64,000 bases of DNA from Saxidomus purpurata. Lineage: Eukaryota > Mollusca > Bivalvia > Venerida > Veneridae. The stretch covers positions 7,037,140 to 7,101,139 of the forward strand of contig JAFMSR010000008.1 of the NCBI GenBank assembly GCA_022818135.1, written 5' to 3'. A program made the position numbers and the translations under genes. The notes beneath the pieces are model-generated. The model did no database searches and was not told the origin of the DNA. It saw nothing but the letters and a program-made list of their open reading frames with translations. Shown piece after piece: positions 1 to 13,860 of the stretch (positions are counted from its first letter, which is position 1; the number at the start of each line of letters is the position of its first letter).

Positions 1-598
1 ATTTATTTGATCGATTTGCTAAAATTATTTTAGCGATAATTCATTTTGTTTTCAGTAAATACCAACTTAAATGTGTCCCGTCATGTTACAGTTAATTATG
101 TTATTTTTTCGTTAGGGGGAGGAACTCCACAGGACATAGTCTTTCGTTTCAATCCCTTTCAGTGTTTATATTGCTACACATGCATCAATGCTTACGAGTA
201 CATGAATATTGTCTTAGAAATGAAAGTAAGAACACTATATTGAATTGAAAAACGGCTTTATCAAAGTCATAATTATATAATCCAAAACAATAGGTGCTTA
301 CAGTGCTTAGAGTATACGCGACAGTAAACATTATAAATAAACTCTTCTAAATGGGGATTAAACAAAAGATTATAATACCAATATCAAGCTGTTTCATGCT
401 ATCCACGATAATATTCTAGCCAGTAACAGATTTTAATACAGACTCATCAAACACCACACAAGTATGAAATTAATACTGGCCTTTCAGCATGTATGCCTCT
501 CCTGCCTTCTGTTTTTTTTCTTTCGTCTAAGGACAGGACTCAAACAAATACAGACGTTTTGTTTGTTTTTGTTATTGTTGCTTAAAATTATATATATA

Positions 599-645
<47 letters not shown>

Positions 646-850
646 TATTCTGCCTTATTCCCTACATTTATTTGATCGATTTGCTAAAATTATTTTAGCG
701 ATAATTCATTTTGTTTTCAGTAAATACCAACTTAAATGTGTCCCGTCATGTTACAGTTAATTATGTTATTTTTTCGTTAGGGAGAGGAACTCCACAAGAC
801 ATAGTCTTTCGTTTCAATCCCTTTCAGTGTTTATATTGCTACACATGTAT
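1..850. repeat. Direct-repeat pair and left arm of a large inverted repeat
   Basis: The sequence at about 1-180 recurs almost unchanged at about 666-850; shared markers are TTGATCGATTTGCTAAAATT, GTGTCCCGTCATGTTACAG and CTTTCGTTTCAATCCC. Both pieces reappear in reverse complement at 2665-3066. The open frame at 46-243 lies inside this repeat and resembles no known protein. An (AT)n microsatellite sits between the two copies at about 588-642. A non-autonomous mobile element or foldback is the likely origin, but I see no clear ends. Confidence 0.75.
588..642. repeat. (AT)n microsatellite
   Basis: A nearly pure run of alternating T and A. A shorter run occurs in the inverted copy near 2790-2812. 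Confidence 0.9.
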
Positions 851-2100
851 GTATGTTTGTATTCCACATATACTGAATAAATATGTTTAAACTAAACATA
901 ATAAATACATAATGGTATATTTCTTTCCAATATCTGGTTGACAATAATTCATCATAAAGTGGTAGTGGCTTTGAAACATGTAAATGCAAATTAAACCACC
1001 ATTGCCAGACAAATATGAGTATTTGGTTGATTTAAACCCTAAACAACAGAGACATTTAGATATCTCTCTTCGTTTGTTTTCCTGAATTCTTTTTTGACAA
1101 GTCCCCGTAGTGTACTATTTAGCTGATCACAATCTTGCGTGTTCCTTATTAATGCTGCGAATTTAAATCCATTTCAAGGTTGAACCAACGAATCACAATA
1201 AATTCTAAATCTTTATTCGCAATCAAACGCAAAGTGTACGTCATAAAGTGTTACCGTTATATTTATTATACAATGTACTTCTAAAAGCAATTTCAGCCTA
1301 ATATATGATGACAAGTTGATCATTTGCATTTCTTACTTACACTGTTGGGAGACCGTAAGATTGCCATTTACGTTCAAATGATGCTCTAATGACACTGCTT
1401 TATTTAATAATTAATTAACACTATTTTTATTTCTCTAGCACGTCCAGTGAACTTGATTAATGTTACGATACCATTTACACTGACCTTATTTATTGCTTTG
1501 TTGTTGTTGTTTACACAGTGACGTCATTTATTGAAAAAACTGTGACGTCATTTATCTATCTCATTACCAATATATTTCTTATTTGAACCGTTATTGTGTC
1601 CTCTGAAAATTCGAACCATTTCTGAAAATGAAATTCCTATTTTATGTACTTAAAAATTATTAAAGTTTTGTCTTTCTAATGAGACTGTAGTTTACGTTGA
1701 TGAAAATCTGAACAACGTGTATACATCTTTCACGAATTAAAGTCACGTTGAAATAGCGTCTTTGCAGCGTTCGCGGGAGGAAACAGCAACGGCAAAATCT
1801 AGGTGCGTAGCACGCAAGTTTAATTTATTTTCGATGAAAATGGTTCCCTCATTTACTTCAAATGTTGTTTAAAATAAGTCGTGTAAGAAACGAAATAATA
1901 AGTACTCAAGTTTGATTTATTGTAGAATAGCCCTCGTTTATCGTTCTTATGCGCAAGAATATATCACGAAGGCCGAATTATGTGTATTAATATATAAGGA
2001 AGGCATTCGGTCTTCCTGATATATTCTTACGAATAAGAAATCCAAACTCGGGTTATTCTGCGATAAACCAAACGTGGATACATATGTTTTCTTAAATAAT
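850..2100. other. Non-coding spacer, nothing recognised
   Basis: AT-rich DNA between the inverted-repeat arms. No coding frame, RNA gene or mobile element could be supported. Two short TGTGACGTCA-like sites near 1518-1550 are CRE-like, but there is no gene beside them. Confidence 0.5.
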
Positions 2101-2664
2101 TTATTAACACTTCTTATTTCGGAACTGTTAATGTCAGCCTGAGAGATTTCAGATAGCTTGACGGATTGTATTGCTGTGATCGAAATAGGCCATGCAATTC
2201 AACTGATTCTTAATTTGCTCGTGTGAAAGAAATTCGTGCGAATAGTATTTTGAAGGCACTTCTTGTAAAGTAAAGCAGTTTGATTTATAAGTACACTGCA
2301 CGTCACAGTCTACTGAGTATGACTATCATTATTTTATTATTATTATTCTATTTTATTTTACTTTTTATCTTTATTTCATTTTACTTATTTCCTTTTATCT
2401 GCTTCAATACCTGTCGATATAGGCATGCAATTCAATGTGATTGGTCAATACTCTTTTCAGTTTTAAATCTGAGATCATCGGGTCAAGCACTTGTCGGCAG
2501 CTAGAGAAACCTTTGCAAACATAGTACTATAGTTGTTTCGTAAAACATTTAAATAACAATAAAAAGTTCAATAAGTGAGCGACAGAGTCATTAATCCTGG
2601 TTGCACTGGTTGTATGTGATTGATCCGCCTACCGACAGTAATTTCACTTTCTTCGTTGATGAAA

Positions 2665-3066
2665 AAATAACATAATTAACTGTAACATGACGGGACACAT
2701 TTAAGTTGGTATTTACTGAAAACAAAATGAATTATCGCTAAAATAATTTTAGCAAATCGATCAAATAAATGTAGGGAATAAGGCAGATAATATATATATA
2801 TTATATAATTTTAAGCAAGAATAACAAAAACAAACAAAAGGTCTGTATTTGTTTGAGTCCTGTTCTAAGCACTGAGCCCCTATTGTTTTGGATTATATAA
2901 TTTGACTTTGATAAAGCCCGTTTTTCAATTCATATAGTGTTCTTACTTTCATTTCTAAGACAATATTCATGTACTCGTAAGCATTGATGCATGTGTAGCA
3001 ATATAAACACTGAAAGGGATTGAAACGAAAGACTATGTCCTGTGGAGTTCCTCCCCCTAACGAAAA
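2665..3066. repeat. Right arm of inverted repeat (matches 104-770)
   Basis: 2665-2870 is the reverse complement of about 530-770, and 2880-3066 is the reverse complement of about 104-290. The arms are therefore in proper foldback order with part of the middle (about 310-520) missing. The long spacer (850-2665) has no recognisable gene. Confidence 0.75.
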
Positions 3067-3569
3067 AAGTACTTAATTCCATGAATCTATGGTAATCTAT
3101 TGCTGAATTATACCAACAGTGCACTGTGTGATTAGATTGCTGTTTATTCCTATATATATCTTGTCTAATTCATTTTTGCTCAAAACAGACTTCGGGATAA
3201 TTATCCATGATAAGGAATGGCGGTTGTATATTTAAGACTATTTCAAACATAACTGTATGGATTATAAATCGGCCTAGCGTTATTCGATATTCATGTAAAG
3301 CAGAATCATGCATGTTGTTAAGGCAACCTACAGAAATGCGATGGTCGGTTAGAGCACAGGTTTGGCATTAGCCTTGTATATTGTAACATATTTTATCTTC
3401 ATTTATAAACTTCGTATAGTGCAATATTTTTGTTATTTCAATACTCACAAAGGTGCAAGATACTTTCGTCACAATATTACATAGCTTTACTTAGTCTACA
3501 AAATAAATTCTGAAGCCCTGTAATTGAACATCGGTCATTATTTTATCTGTGAGCTGGATATAGGATCTC

Positions 3570-3641
3570 ATATTTTTTTTTTTAAAAATTTTTTTTTAAA
3601 AAACCCAAAAAAAAAAATAAAAAAAAAAAAAAAAAAACCCC

Positions 3642-3738
<97 letters not shown>

Positions 3739-3746
3739 TTTTTTTG
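3570..3746. repeat. Poly-A/poly-T low-complexity block
   Basis: A run of A tracts bounded by T tracts, interrupted only by short C or T groups. The lysine-only and phenylalanine-only open frames here are translations of homopolymer, not genes. The pattern looks more like consensus error at a simple repeat than natural sequence. Confidence 0.9.
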
Positions 3747-4336
3747 ATTATAGATAGATATGTACGGATTTAAAATTAAGATCCCTATAATTTCATTACA
3801 AACAATTTGTTCTGTATTGAGTTTCCTCAAATTGACATCGAAGCAAAAAATTGTATGAAAATACTGGATCAAATCCACCTGCAATTATACCTTAATCAGG
3901 TTTGATTGCTTAATATACATAATCCGATTGATTTACCATGCTCATAAACTTTTGGAGACGAACAGGGCCGTCTCGTTGTCTTGTTTCCGGTCACGCGACT
4001 AGAAAACTCACAACGGAATCTTCAATTTGGCTGAAATGTCTCTTTTATGACTAGTTTGGAAAACCCATCGGAGTTCGTGCCCTTGCACGCGATAATAATG
4101 CCATCTAGAAATAAGATCTAATTTCTCTGATTGGTCCTTTTAATGAGCACTATGTTGTCTGTCTTTAGAAAATGATACGTCATAAAGAGGTTAAGGGGCA
4201 TAGTGTAATACATTTAAGTAAAACATGTTTAATTTTACTCGCACTTGTAAAGTAGTTTTTTCTGTGGGGAACTAGGTTTACTGAAATTCAACAAAAGACT
4301 TTGTTAGTTTAATTAAGTGTACAACTACACTGTTAA

Positions 4337-4909
4337 ATATGGTGACATACTTCTGCCACCACATAACCACTTAATTATCATCTTATATAACTTGTTTGTC
4401 AATTAATTATCATGATAAACATCTGGTAAATGCGTTAATTTTTATGTTAACAGATGTCAACAACAAAAAAGTTTAAGTTACTGCCCACTCCTGCCAACAG
4501 ATACCTACATAATGATATTTTAGATATCTATTAAGTGGTTAACGTGTTATGTACATCTAACTAGTTAGATAAGTCAGATAAGTATCGTGATAATTATGTG
4601 GTTAACTAGTAAGTCAGATTAGTATCGTGATAATAATGTGGTAAACGTGTTATACTTACCCGACTAACTAGTTAACCACATAATTAGCACGATACTTATC
4701 TGACTTACTAGTTACATATAAAATATCATTATGTAGGTATCTGTTGGCAGTAGTTGGCAGTTACATACACTTTTTTGTATTGGTCTAAGTATCTGTTATC
4801 ATAAATATTAACGCGTTTATTAGATATTTATTATGCTAATTAAGCGACTAACTAGTTATATAACGTAATAATTAAGTGGTTATGAGGTGGCAGAAGTATG
4901 CCACCATAG
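4337..4909. mobile_element. TTAA-flanked MITE with long terminal inverted repeats
   Basis: The left end ATATGGTGACATACTTCTGC and the right end (reverse complement CTATGGTGGCATACTTCTGC) match over about 24 bp with two differences. The inverted similarity continues inward over both halves, so the 573-bp element is nearly one large hairpin. It is flanked by TTAA at 4333-4336 and 4910-4913, the target-site duplication typical of piggyBac-type elements. It has no transposase frame and is therefore non-autonomous. The superfamily is inferred from the TTAA target only. Confidence 0.75.
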
Positions 4910-4913
4910 TTAA

Positions 4914-6500
4914 GCATCGCTTCAAAGTTTTTAAATATATGTACATTTTGTGTATTATTTGTATATAAATATCTAGCTAACATCGTTTATATATTAAGCA
5001 CAGCAGATTGGATAATCAATTTAGTTTTCAGATACACAATTATCTTGGGAGAAAGTATCAAATTATCAAGCATTTTGCCGTAAAGCGACAATGATCTAAA
5101 ATCGGAACAAAATTGTAAATGAATTTTAGCAAGAGGAAAACAACGACACTATTATTTACCCAAGGAATCTGAATACATAGATAAATTAAATTTGACTTTT
5201 AACAGAGGTCAACTGCTAATTAACCATCTGCACATAACTTTTTTGTTATTGAGAAGACAGCACCATAACTAAGTGGATTCTTTTACTTTAACATGCTCCA
5301 GGCGACACCATAATTGAAAGGATTATCTGTAGATCCTAAGGAACATATTAAACTAAAACTATCACTGAAGGTGATGAATACCCCAATTTTACAACCCATT
5401 GACACAGTATTTAAAACTAGGTAATCTTTGATTTGCTTTTTAATTTGGACCGAACAACTGAGATTAAAGCCCACACATTTTTATCTGAGTCCCTGTGACC
5501 TTTGATCTTGGGCCAAAACAGCCAGTCTTGTTATCACTTCTTAATTTGTTGAATCTGGCCATGGGTTTAGAGCTTAGCGTAACAATATTTTACTATCCCG
5601 AGCCCCTTAACTGACTTATGAAAAGAAACATAAACAATGCGTGCAAATTTTATTTCATTCTGTCCAGGGTGGAGATTTCGTGTCCACAAGATTCCTTTTT
5701 AGACGACGACGGACGACGGAGCGACAAGCAGAATCCATTATACCCCCTCCACCACCCCCCCCCCCCCTTTGTGTTCGGGGTTATAAAGAACATCCCATAA
5801 CAAGGCTTTTTTTATTTCAAACAATTTTGATTGTGTTAAGTGTTTGAAAGTATTCACTTTCTTATGACAGACAAAACCTTTAACCGCCAAAATCTCCAGG
5901 TTTGTTCCTACTTTACCTTCTATTAAATGCAAATGCCAAATTAAAAAATTCAAATTCTTATGTCAACAATTCAATTTATTTCTCTTGTTTTCCGCATTTA
6001 CCCTAGTAATTGGATGATAACACCAATGTTAAATCACTAGATAAGGTACCAAATTTTTAAACATAAATATAAACGAAAACCTTTTTGTTAAAGGGGCACT
6101 CCTTACATCTATCCGATTATATTCTCGTAAACAAAGATTAGGTGTCTTAACGTAATTTAAAATAAATACAATTGCAAAGAAAATGCTCTTTACATTTGTA
6201 CTACAAATAATCAAGATGGCTCGGTAATACACTGCACCACCCATCTCGAAACAACATTTACTATACGTTTATAGAGTTTAGGTACTATAAATACAGTTGT
6301 CAAATCATCTTTATGTAATTAGTACTCAAATTTATTTGTCTTCTTTTATTTCTGCATCTTTATCTTTCACCAGGACCTGTAAAATATTCCCTCCAGTTGT
6401 AATACATTGAAAATTTACATAGATTCTATGATTTGATTTTTGGTTCGAACAACGAGTTATTAAACCTAGTCTGTTACTTCTTAATTTGTTAGGCTTTAAA
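4914..6500. other. Non-coding, weak internal repeats
   Basis: No gene recognised. Part of this stretch (about 5500-5640) resembles about 6470-6550, another sign of old local duplication. A short C-run at about 5755-5767 produces a proline-rich chance frame. Confidence 0.5.
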
Positions 6501-8130
6501 CAATATGTTTAGCTAAGTTATGAAAAGAAAACAATATTTTATTTACATAGTATTTTCAGTGTTCCTTTAAGCAACTTTTATGTCTATTTTTGTAACATTA
6601 AATCTGAGAACTCCGCTCTCTTCTCTAGCTTGCATTTAATCAATAGCTTACACTCAACAATTAAACATGTTTTTCCAAAACTTCAACAGCTTTCACACAG
6701 GCTTTCTCCGATTGCATGTACTAAGAAATAATAGTGAGTCAAATTTGTTCCTGACGGGGAATGAAATTTGTTCAAGGTCAGGAACGTTTCGATGCACCCT
6801 TGTAATTACGTACACAAAGTCAGATTAATGTATTGTATAATGCAAGCACTGTATATACTAACCACAACACATCCACATAATTTCAAACTAAAACAAAATA
6901 AAAGCTGATATCTGCAGAACGTTTTGCTGAAAGGCAAATGTACCAATGTATTTGTGCGTGTCAATAACTTGTTCTAATATCAATTTCTTATGAGCAAACT
7001 CCCAAGTGACTCGTGTGTCGTTCCAACTGCCTATCCAGCACTATTCAAAAGGTAAAAAATGGGCAAGGAAAAAGTGTTTTGTTTCTTTATTGTTTTGTAT
7101 GTTTTTAGATGTATTGGTTTGAGTGTGGGAGTCAAATATATGGATGCGATGTCTCATTTCCTGAGTTGTCAAAGTCGTTGGTCCGATTTGATTCTATTAT
7201 TTAGAAGTAGCATCAATTTTCCCTTTTCATATAAAACGAGCCGAAATTTCTCAAAAACGTATTGAGTCCATTCTGAAAGTTCATTTTCGCATGTTCAGGA
7301 TGTTAAATAATTTATAAATACATTCTTTTTTTCTGTTACACGTTCCCATTTTTCTAGCTTTTATTTTGACGATCTATCTTACATATAGTAACATTAGATA
7401 TAAGAACAGATCATAGAAGGCCAGACAGTCATTCCTGTTCCAACATATAGAGCATCATTTATTTATCTTGTATGTTTCCGTTCTCAATTGATTAATGTTT
7501 GGAATTGTGTAAGTTTGTTATCAAGCAATAACGGGTATTTTTCCTGTACATTGTAAAGCTGTGTCCACTAACATCCCTACATCGGAATTGTCTTAGACGA
7601 AATGTTTACTTTCAATGCCGCCACGTATCTCCCCCATCGCAATAATTCCTCATATTAACTATAGAAATACCATAAAATTGACATTTCCCTTGACCTTCAC
7701 ACTACTCTTATGAAATACTAATCAACCTGTATTGTGGTAAATTTTACGTGTATCTACACAGACGGTTACAGAATCGGAATAATATTTTACGCATTGAAAT
7801 ATTGTGACGCTTTCCTTAAACATTTTTTTTTCTCAATATTGCTATGGTATAGCTGCCTACTAGTGTGTTACTCGAAAAAGAATGAAAATAAAACTTTCAT
7901 CATTTTATGATATGGTACATTATATTTTCAGTTGGAGAGATCTTTTGCCACGAAATGCCATGTTACTTTGAATCTTTAGTTAACGTCATGCTTGGTATCT
8001 AATTGAATATGACTTGTTAAATGGTCGTGAATTCAGAATTTCAAAATTTGTTTTACATATTGTTCTAGCAACAGTATGCCTTAGCTGCTAAATTATAAAT
8101 ATGTTGAAACTCTGATCACGATTGGAGTTT
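6500..8130. repeat. Segmental duplication unit B/C, copy 1
   Basis: 6590-7270 matches 14620-15150, and 7340-7450 matches 15813-15912. 7700-8130 (markers TATGGTACATTATATTTTCA and AGATCTTTTGCCA) matches 9770-10180 and, more weakly, 18080-18262. The frame at 7059-7265 is not conserved with the other copy, which argues against coding. Confidence 0.7.
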
Positions 8131-8185
8131 TATTACACATTTTCTGTTTTGATTGCATTGTCTTCACATATAAACATCATGAAAA

Positions 8186-8187
<2 letters not shown>

Positions 8188-8218
<31 letters not shown>

Positions 8219-8277
8219 CCCCCAAAAAAAACCCCCCCCCCCCAAAAAACCCCCCCCCCCCCAAAAAAAAAAAACAC

Positions 8278-8331
<54 letters not shown>

Positions 8332-8375
8332 ACGAGAAAACAAATTAAAGGAACACAGTGGGGCCCCCCCCCCCC
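8188..8375. repeat. Alternating poly-A / poly-C block
   Basis: Consecutive homopolymer tracts of A and C, ending in a C run of about 49. The long Lys/Pro and Gly/Phe frames on the two strands are artefacts of this composition. It looks like an inflated (AC)n repeat. Confidence 0.9.
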
Positions 8376-9039
8376 TTGGAACGGTCAGTGGCAAAAACAC
8401 CACTGGGGAGCTTAAACCGGTTTATGGTGCGCACCCAACCTAATTACAGAATATAAAAGGTTTTGTGCAGACTAACTGAGCCTTATTTTCATTAGATTGA
8501 AGCTAAACAGTACTATCTTTAACTTGATGTTATGAAAATGATTTCTCTATCAATGTTTGTGACGAGATCAAAGCAATATGAGGTGGTAGTGATTAGATAA
8601 ATTGTGCAAAAATAAAGAAACAATTCAAAATGAAATTGTTTTATCAACTTTTTACAAACAGCGAAGTATGTCACCTTGGATGATGTTTTTTTCACCTGGT
8701 ACATCAAAAGGGCTTCAGCAGCACCATTGACGTCATTATACAAATGTATCTGTCAAAATGCTTCCCAAATGCACTTCGGATTTGAGTTTTGAAGAGGAAA
8801 AATGCAGAAGGTAAGTACGGGGGAGTTCAAAGCGACCAGTGGCAACCCTGTAATTTGTTAATTGTGCGCAGGCCATACCTGCAGACAAACAGATACTGGC
8901 TCTGAGTTTTTTCCCCCTCATCCTTATGCTTGTACAGCTAAATGATCGTTTGATCTTTCCGAGGATAACCCCCCACAAAAAAACATTCCCCCCCCAACCC
9001 CCCCCCCCGAACCTTTTCAGTGGTGGTATCTCCGCTTCT

Positions 9040-10180
9040 TGTGTTGAACTTTTGACTCTAGATGTAGCAATGTTCCTGTATCACAATTTCATACAAATTT
9101 CTTGATTTCGCTAAAAGCGTGTCAATATCTCTCTTAAAATGTTGATCCTTGTCACGATTTAGTATTGTGTTAACATTTTCAGAACAACCCTTTCCTAAAG
9201 TTTGTCCATGTGAAGGACATCAGATAAAATTAATCGGACGGACCAAAACCTATTGTTTGCAATTAAAGAGGCCCCCCCATAGACTTCGTAATAAATCGCA
9301 TACCTTATTGTACAATAACAACTTGCAATTATTGAAGTTTACGGTACTGCAGCATATTTTAAACCGCTGATTTTTCGATAATGACTGTAATACATAGCTG
9401 AAACGTTTAGGTTAAGTTCTGGTTCTTCCAAAAGAATCTATCTTTATGTTTTGGAGGTTATTTAGCTCGACATCAGTTATAGGGTATGTCCAACGCAATA
9501 TGGTGAATGGTCGTTACCATACGGTGTGCAATTGCCGTATTCAATGCTGGTTCTTCCACACTTGAATCAGTAGTCCAGTTCTTCACAGCTGTATACGAAG
9601 GACAATCACCACCAAGTGTATCTTTATGCATTCATTAATTTTCTTGAGTGGCATTACTTGTATGTACAAATACTCTGCTTCTGCTCTCTTCTCTACCTTC
9701 TCTATTCATCAACAGCTTACAACTATAATTTAACATGTTATTCCAAATCCATTCTTAACTAGTAACTATTTCGTATACGTGCACACATATGGTTACATAA
9801 ACGGAATAATATTTACGCAAAGAAACATTGCTTTGCTTTCCTAAAATGATTAGTTTTCTCAATATTGAGATAGTGTAGTTGAAAACCTGCATGTTGCTTC
9901 AACAAGAATTAAAATGGACTTTTTTATCATTTTATAATATGATGCGTTATATCATCAATTGGAAAGATCTTTTGCAACAGAAATGCTATGTTACTATGAC
10001 TTTTTAGTTAACTTGAGGTTTGCTAAAATATTATTGCTTAATGGTCGCGAATTCAAAATCTGTTTTACAAATCGTTCTAGTATAGAATAGCTGCTAAATT
10101 ACAAGTATGTTGAACGTATGGTCACTTGTTACTCCTGTCAATAAAATACAAAGAAAATTCCAACACGAGTTTTATTTCAA
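9040..10180. repeat. Segmental duplication unit D/C, partial copy
   Basis: 9040-9260 matches 14080-14355 (shared marker GTCCATGTGAAGGACA followed by ACCAAAAC). 9660-9760 matches the start of unit B. 9770-10180 matches 7700-8130. The middle of unit B has been lost from this copy. Confidence 0.65.
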
Positions 10181-10429
10181 ATTTTTGCTTATTGGTGCAG
10201 TGTTCGTTACGGCTAATGCCTTTTCTCTAATAATACATTGTTAGCCGAGTCTTTTGTAATGGAAAGTGATGTACCTACACAGTCTGTATACGTCGTCCAT
10301 AATAACTAAACCACCGATTTCAGTATAATATCTGAAGTTGAATTGATCACTTGCACTTCATTACTGACATTGTTCGGAGACACAGGACCAGATTGTGCTA
10401 TATTTAATAATTAATTAATATTATTAATA

Positions 10430-12010
10430 ATTAATTAATTTTAACACTTCCTATTTCGGAAATGTTAATGTCAGTCTGAGATATTTCAGTTAAGGCATTG
10501 ACCGATTGTTTTGCTGTGATCAAAACAGGAGATTCTGAATTTGCTCGTATGAAAGATATTCGTAAGAACCGTACTTTGAAGGCAATTATTGTAGAGTAAC
10601 AGTTTGATTTGTAAGTCAATGTAAGTCAAAGTTAACACATTATCACGATTATCGTTCTCTTTCATTTTACTATCTACTTAAGTACCCGCCGATATAGGCA
10701 TGCAACACTATTTGATTGGCCGACGATCTTCCAAGTCTTTACTCTGGAATCATTGGGCCAAGTACTTGTAGACACCTTGAGAAACATTTGCAAACAAAGC
10801 ATCATGACAGTTGTTTTGTAGAATATGTCTCCTACGATCATAGAAATTTAAACATATGAGTATCAGCGTCAGTATTGAAATTTCCTAGATGGACTCTTTG
10901 TATGTGACTGATCCGTCTACAGCCAGTTATTTCAATTTCTTAAGTGCTGAATTTATAGTAATCTATTGCTGAATTCATAACCATGGACAATGCTACTCAA
11001 TTGCTGATATTTCCGATATTTTGTTTAATGCGCTGTTGCTCAAAACTGACTTCAGGATAATTATCCATAACGAGCAGTTGCTGTCAGTTTTATATTTACA
11101 ACGGTAGTACCTACTGATGTTAAGCATGATTTTATGGGTTATAAAACGTCCTAGGCAATGTTTGGTATACTTTGCATGATGTTAAGACCACCTATATAAT
11201 TGAGTTGGTCGGTTGGAGCAAAAGTTTGATATGAGCCTCGGGTATTTTAGCATTGTCTTCAGCTTCATTCATAATTTTTATAGTACTGTGTTTGTTAGTT
11301 CAATATTCACAAAGGTGAAAGATACTATCGTCATAATTTTATATATTTTCAATATGGAACAATGGTTGTTATTTCATCTGAGCTAAATATATGGTATCTT
11401 ATGGGTTTTGTTTTCTGAATAAGTTAGATATGTTTTTATACTCGGTAACATAATATTACAAATGATAATAAATGTTCTGGAAGTTACTCTTCAATTCAAA
11501 ATTTTTCTTAAATAACTATAATATCACGCAAGTGCGTATATACATGTGACGAAGGTGTTTTTGTCGGAACTTGGATATATGTACGGATTTCCAAGAATAT
11601 TTGTATTTTCCAAATTGCAATCAAAGCACAAAGTTATGCCAAAATACTGGATCAAATTAAAATACCTGCAATTATACCTTAATCAATTTCGATGGCAACA
11701 TAAGTATTGACCGATTGATTTACCATGCTCAGAAACTTTTGGAGACGAACAGGGCCGTCTCATTGTCCGATCACGCGACTAGAAAACTCACAACGGAATC
11801 TTCAATTTGGCTGAATTGTCTCTTTTTATGACCATGGGATTTCGTGCCCTTGCACGCGATAATAATGTCATCTATATATAAGATCTAATTTCTCTGCTTT
11901 TATCTTTTTACAGTACACTATTTTTTCTGTCTTTAGTAATGTAACAGAGGTTATTGGGGGAGGTGTAATACATTTAAGTGAAAAAATCTTAAATTTACTC
12001 GCACGTCTAA
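10430..12010. repeat. Segmental duplication unit A, copy 2
   Basis: Diverged collinear copy of 2100-4260. The AT-rich palindromic run of ATTAATTAATT motifs at about 10404-10440 marks its left side. No coding content recognised. Confidence 0.7.
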
Positions 12011-12159
12011 AGTAGAGTTTTTTCTGTGTTCGAGGTGTACTGTTGCCTTTAATCCATCGATCATATTACTGACTGGATTTTTTAGTTTAACCACACTCCA
12101 GTCGGCACTAAAACAGAATCTGTAGATTGTAAGGAATGTACTAATGAAGTATCGTGTCA

Positions 12160-13860
12160 CATATTTTTAATCTATTTGATACAGTTATGACCCTAATAAA
12201 GTAGCATGTACCTACATTTTAAAGAATTACAAGTAAACAGTCAAATTTAAAACTTATTAGATATAACTATAATACATGTATTTACATTAGATTCAACTTA
12301 GACAAAAATTTCTAAAACCCCTTATGTTTAACTGACAGTTTATATTTTATAGTATACATGACCGGCGTCGCGCGAAAATGGGCCTTCGGACATTTGTTAC
12401 ATTATTCGAGAATAATTCATTACTAACAATATAAAATTTACATTTTTGTCACCCTGTTTAAATGCAAAATCAATGTTAAAAACTGATAGCCACTATATTT
12501 TTCTGCACATAAACATACTATTTGCTTTAAAATCCTTCAAGACCATTGCTATGGCAACAGTGATTCAAAATGATTTTTTGTTCTTATTTTGGCGCTACCC
12601 TATAAAAACACATCATGGAAAGGGGACACAAAATATTTCACCATATATGCATTGTAATATATATCGAAATAGTATATGATTCTGCAACCAAAAATAAATG
12701 ATACTGATAGAAAATGAGTATCGCATTAATGTACTGCCCATGTAAATTGAAGTGAGTTTTGACGTCAAATTGTGGTATGTGAAGTCATTTTTAGAGTGAA
12801 CAATGACGCCTTAGGTTAACTTTTTCAGAATGTTGTAATTTTGTATCTACTGTACCTAGTTATATATATTTTTACCTGCTCTTGTTTGCAGACAGTTTGC
12901 TTACGTCATTTCCATGTCTAAAATCGTACCACTGCAAAAACAACAACCAAACGCTTGTCAGGGCAATTTTGCTTCTTAAAATAATTGTTAAAGTAATCAT
13001 TGCTATTGTGTTTCTGTGTGGTCATTGAATGAAATAAGTTTTAGAAAATATAAATCTAGTTGTAAACTTTCTTTTTAATACAGGAATTTTGTACGAACGT
13101 AGACACTCTGTTTTGTAATAGTCAAATGAAGCGTGCCCATATAATTACAGTTGTCAATCATTGTTATTCTGTCATTGCTTAAATGTACCGTTCTTTCAAA
13201 CTATAACTTTCCCTGTTGAATAATTTCTCACAGTTTGGATTATGTATAGGTTAGTGTTTATTTTGAAGCATTTGCAAAAATAAATTGGTCAGACGCTACG
13301 CATGACGTTAGAGTGCAACGAATACCTGCGGTGCAATTGGACAAAAAACATCAAACACTAAGTATAGCTAATGTTAGTTGTGACATTGATACATTTACGA
13401 AAATTTATTGTAGTAAACATTTACCTACTTAGTATTTAAAATTATGTTCTGTAAATTAGCATCATTTCCTTATTAACCTTCCCATTATATAATTATTGAT
13501 TTACCTAAGTTAAAGCGCAGTGGCTGCGATTGGGCACAATGTAATTTCAAACACTTATTGTACATAAATTCGATAACTATGTTTTATGCGAACAACGAAC
13601 AATTAAGTCCAAACTGTTGGGTCTGATTGTTGATGTGTTACATTCCCTATTAAGGTTAGTGCTTGGTTACAAAATATTAACCTAAGTGAAAACAATATAA
13701 ACGACTTGGTTGTACACTTAACACGATTTTAACTCTTTCCGTGTTCTGGTGTAGTGGTATTTTATGCAAACAAATAAGTTTCTTTAAGATCAAGAATGTA
13801 CCTCTGGTAAGGAGGGGGAATTTATTTTCTTGAACCCTGACTGGTATACGTCTTCTCTCA
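12160..13860. other. Non-coding, nothing recognised
   Basis: AT-rich sequence. The frame at 12446-12679 has no family resemblance and no splice or translation context. Confidence 0.4.

Larger units (their letters stand above)
2100..4260. repeat. Segmental duplication unit A, copy 1
   Basis: Diverged but collinear similarity to 10430-12010. Shared landmarks are TATTTCGGAA..GTTAATGTCAG, the GATATAGGCATGCAA segment, TTTTGGAGACGAACAGGGCC and ACTCACAACGGAATCTTC. Each landmark is offset by roughly 7.8-8.3 kb between copies. No coding content recognised. Confidence 0.7.

Noticed and set aside
3524..3884. Lysine-rich (+) and phenylalanine-rich (-) open frames
   Set aside because: Translations of poly-A/poly-T.
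8122..8415. Lys/Pro-rich (+) and Gly/Phe-rich (-) open frames
   Set aside because: Translations of alternating A and C homopolymers.
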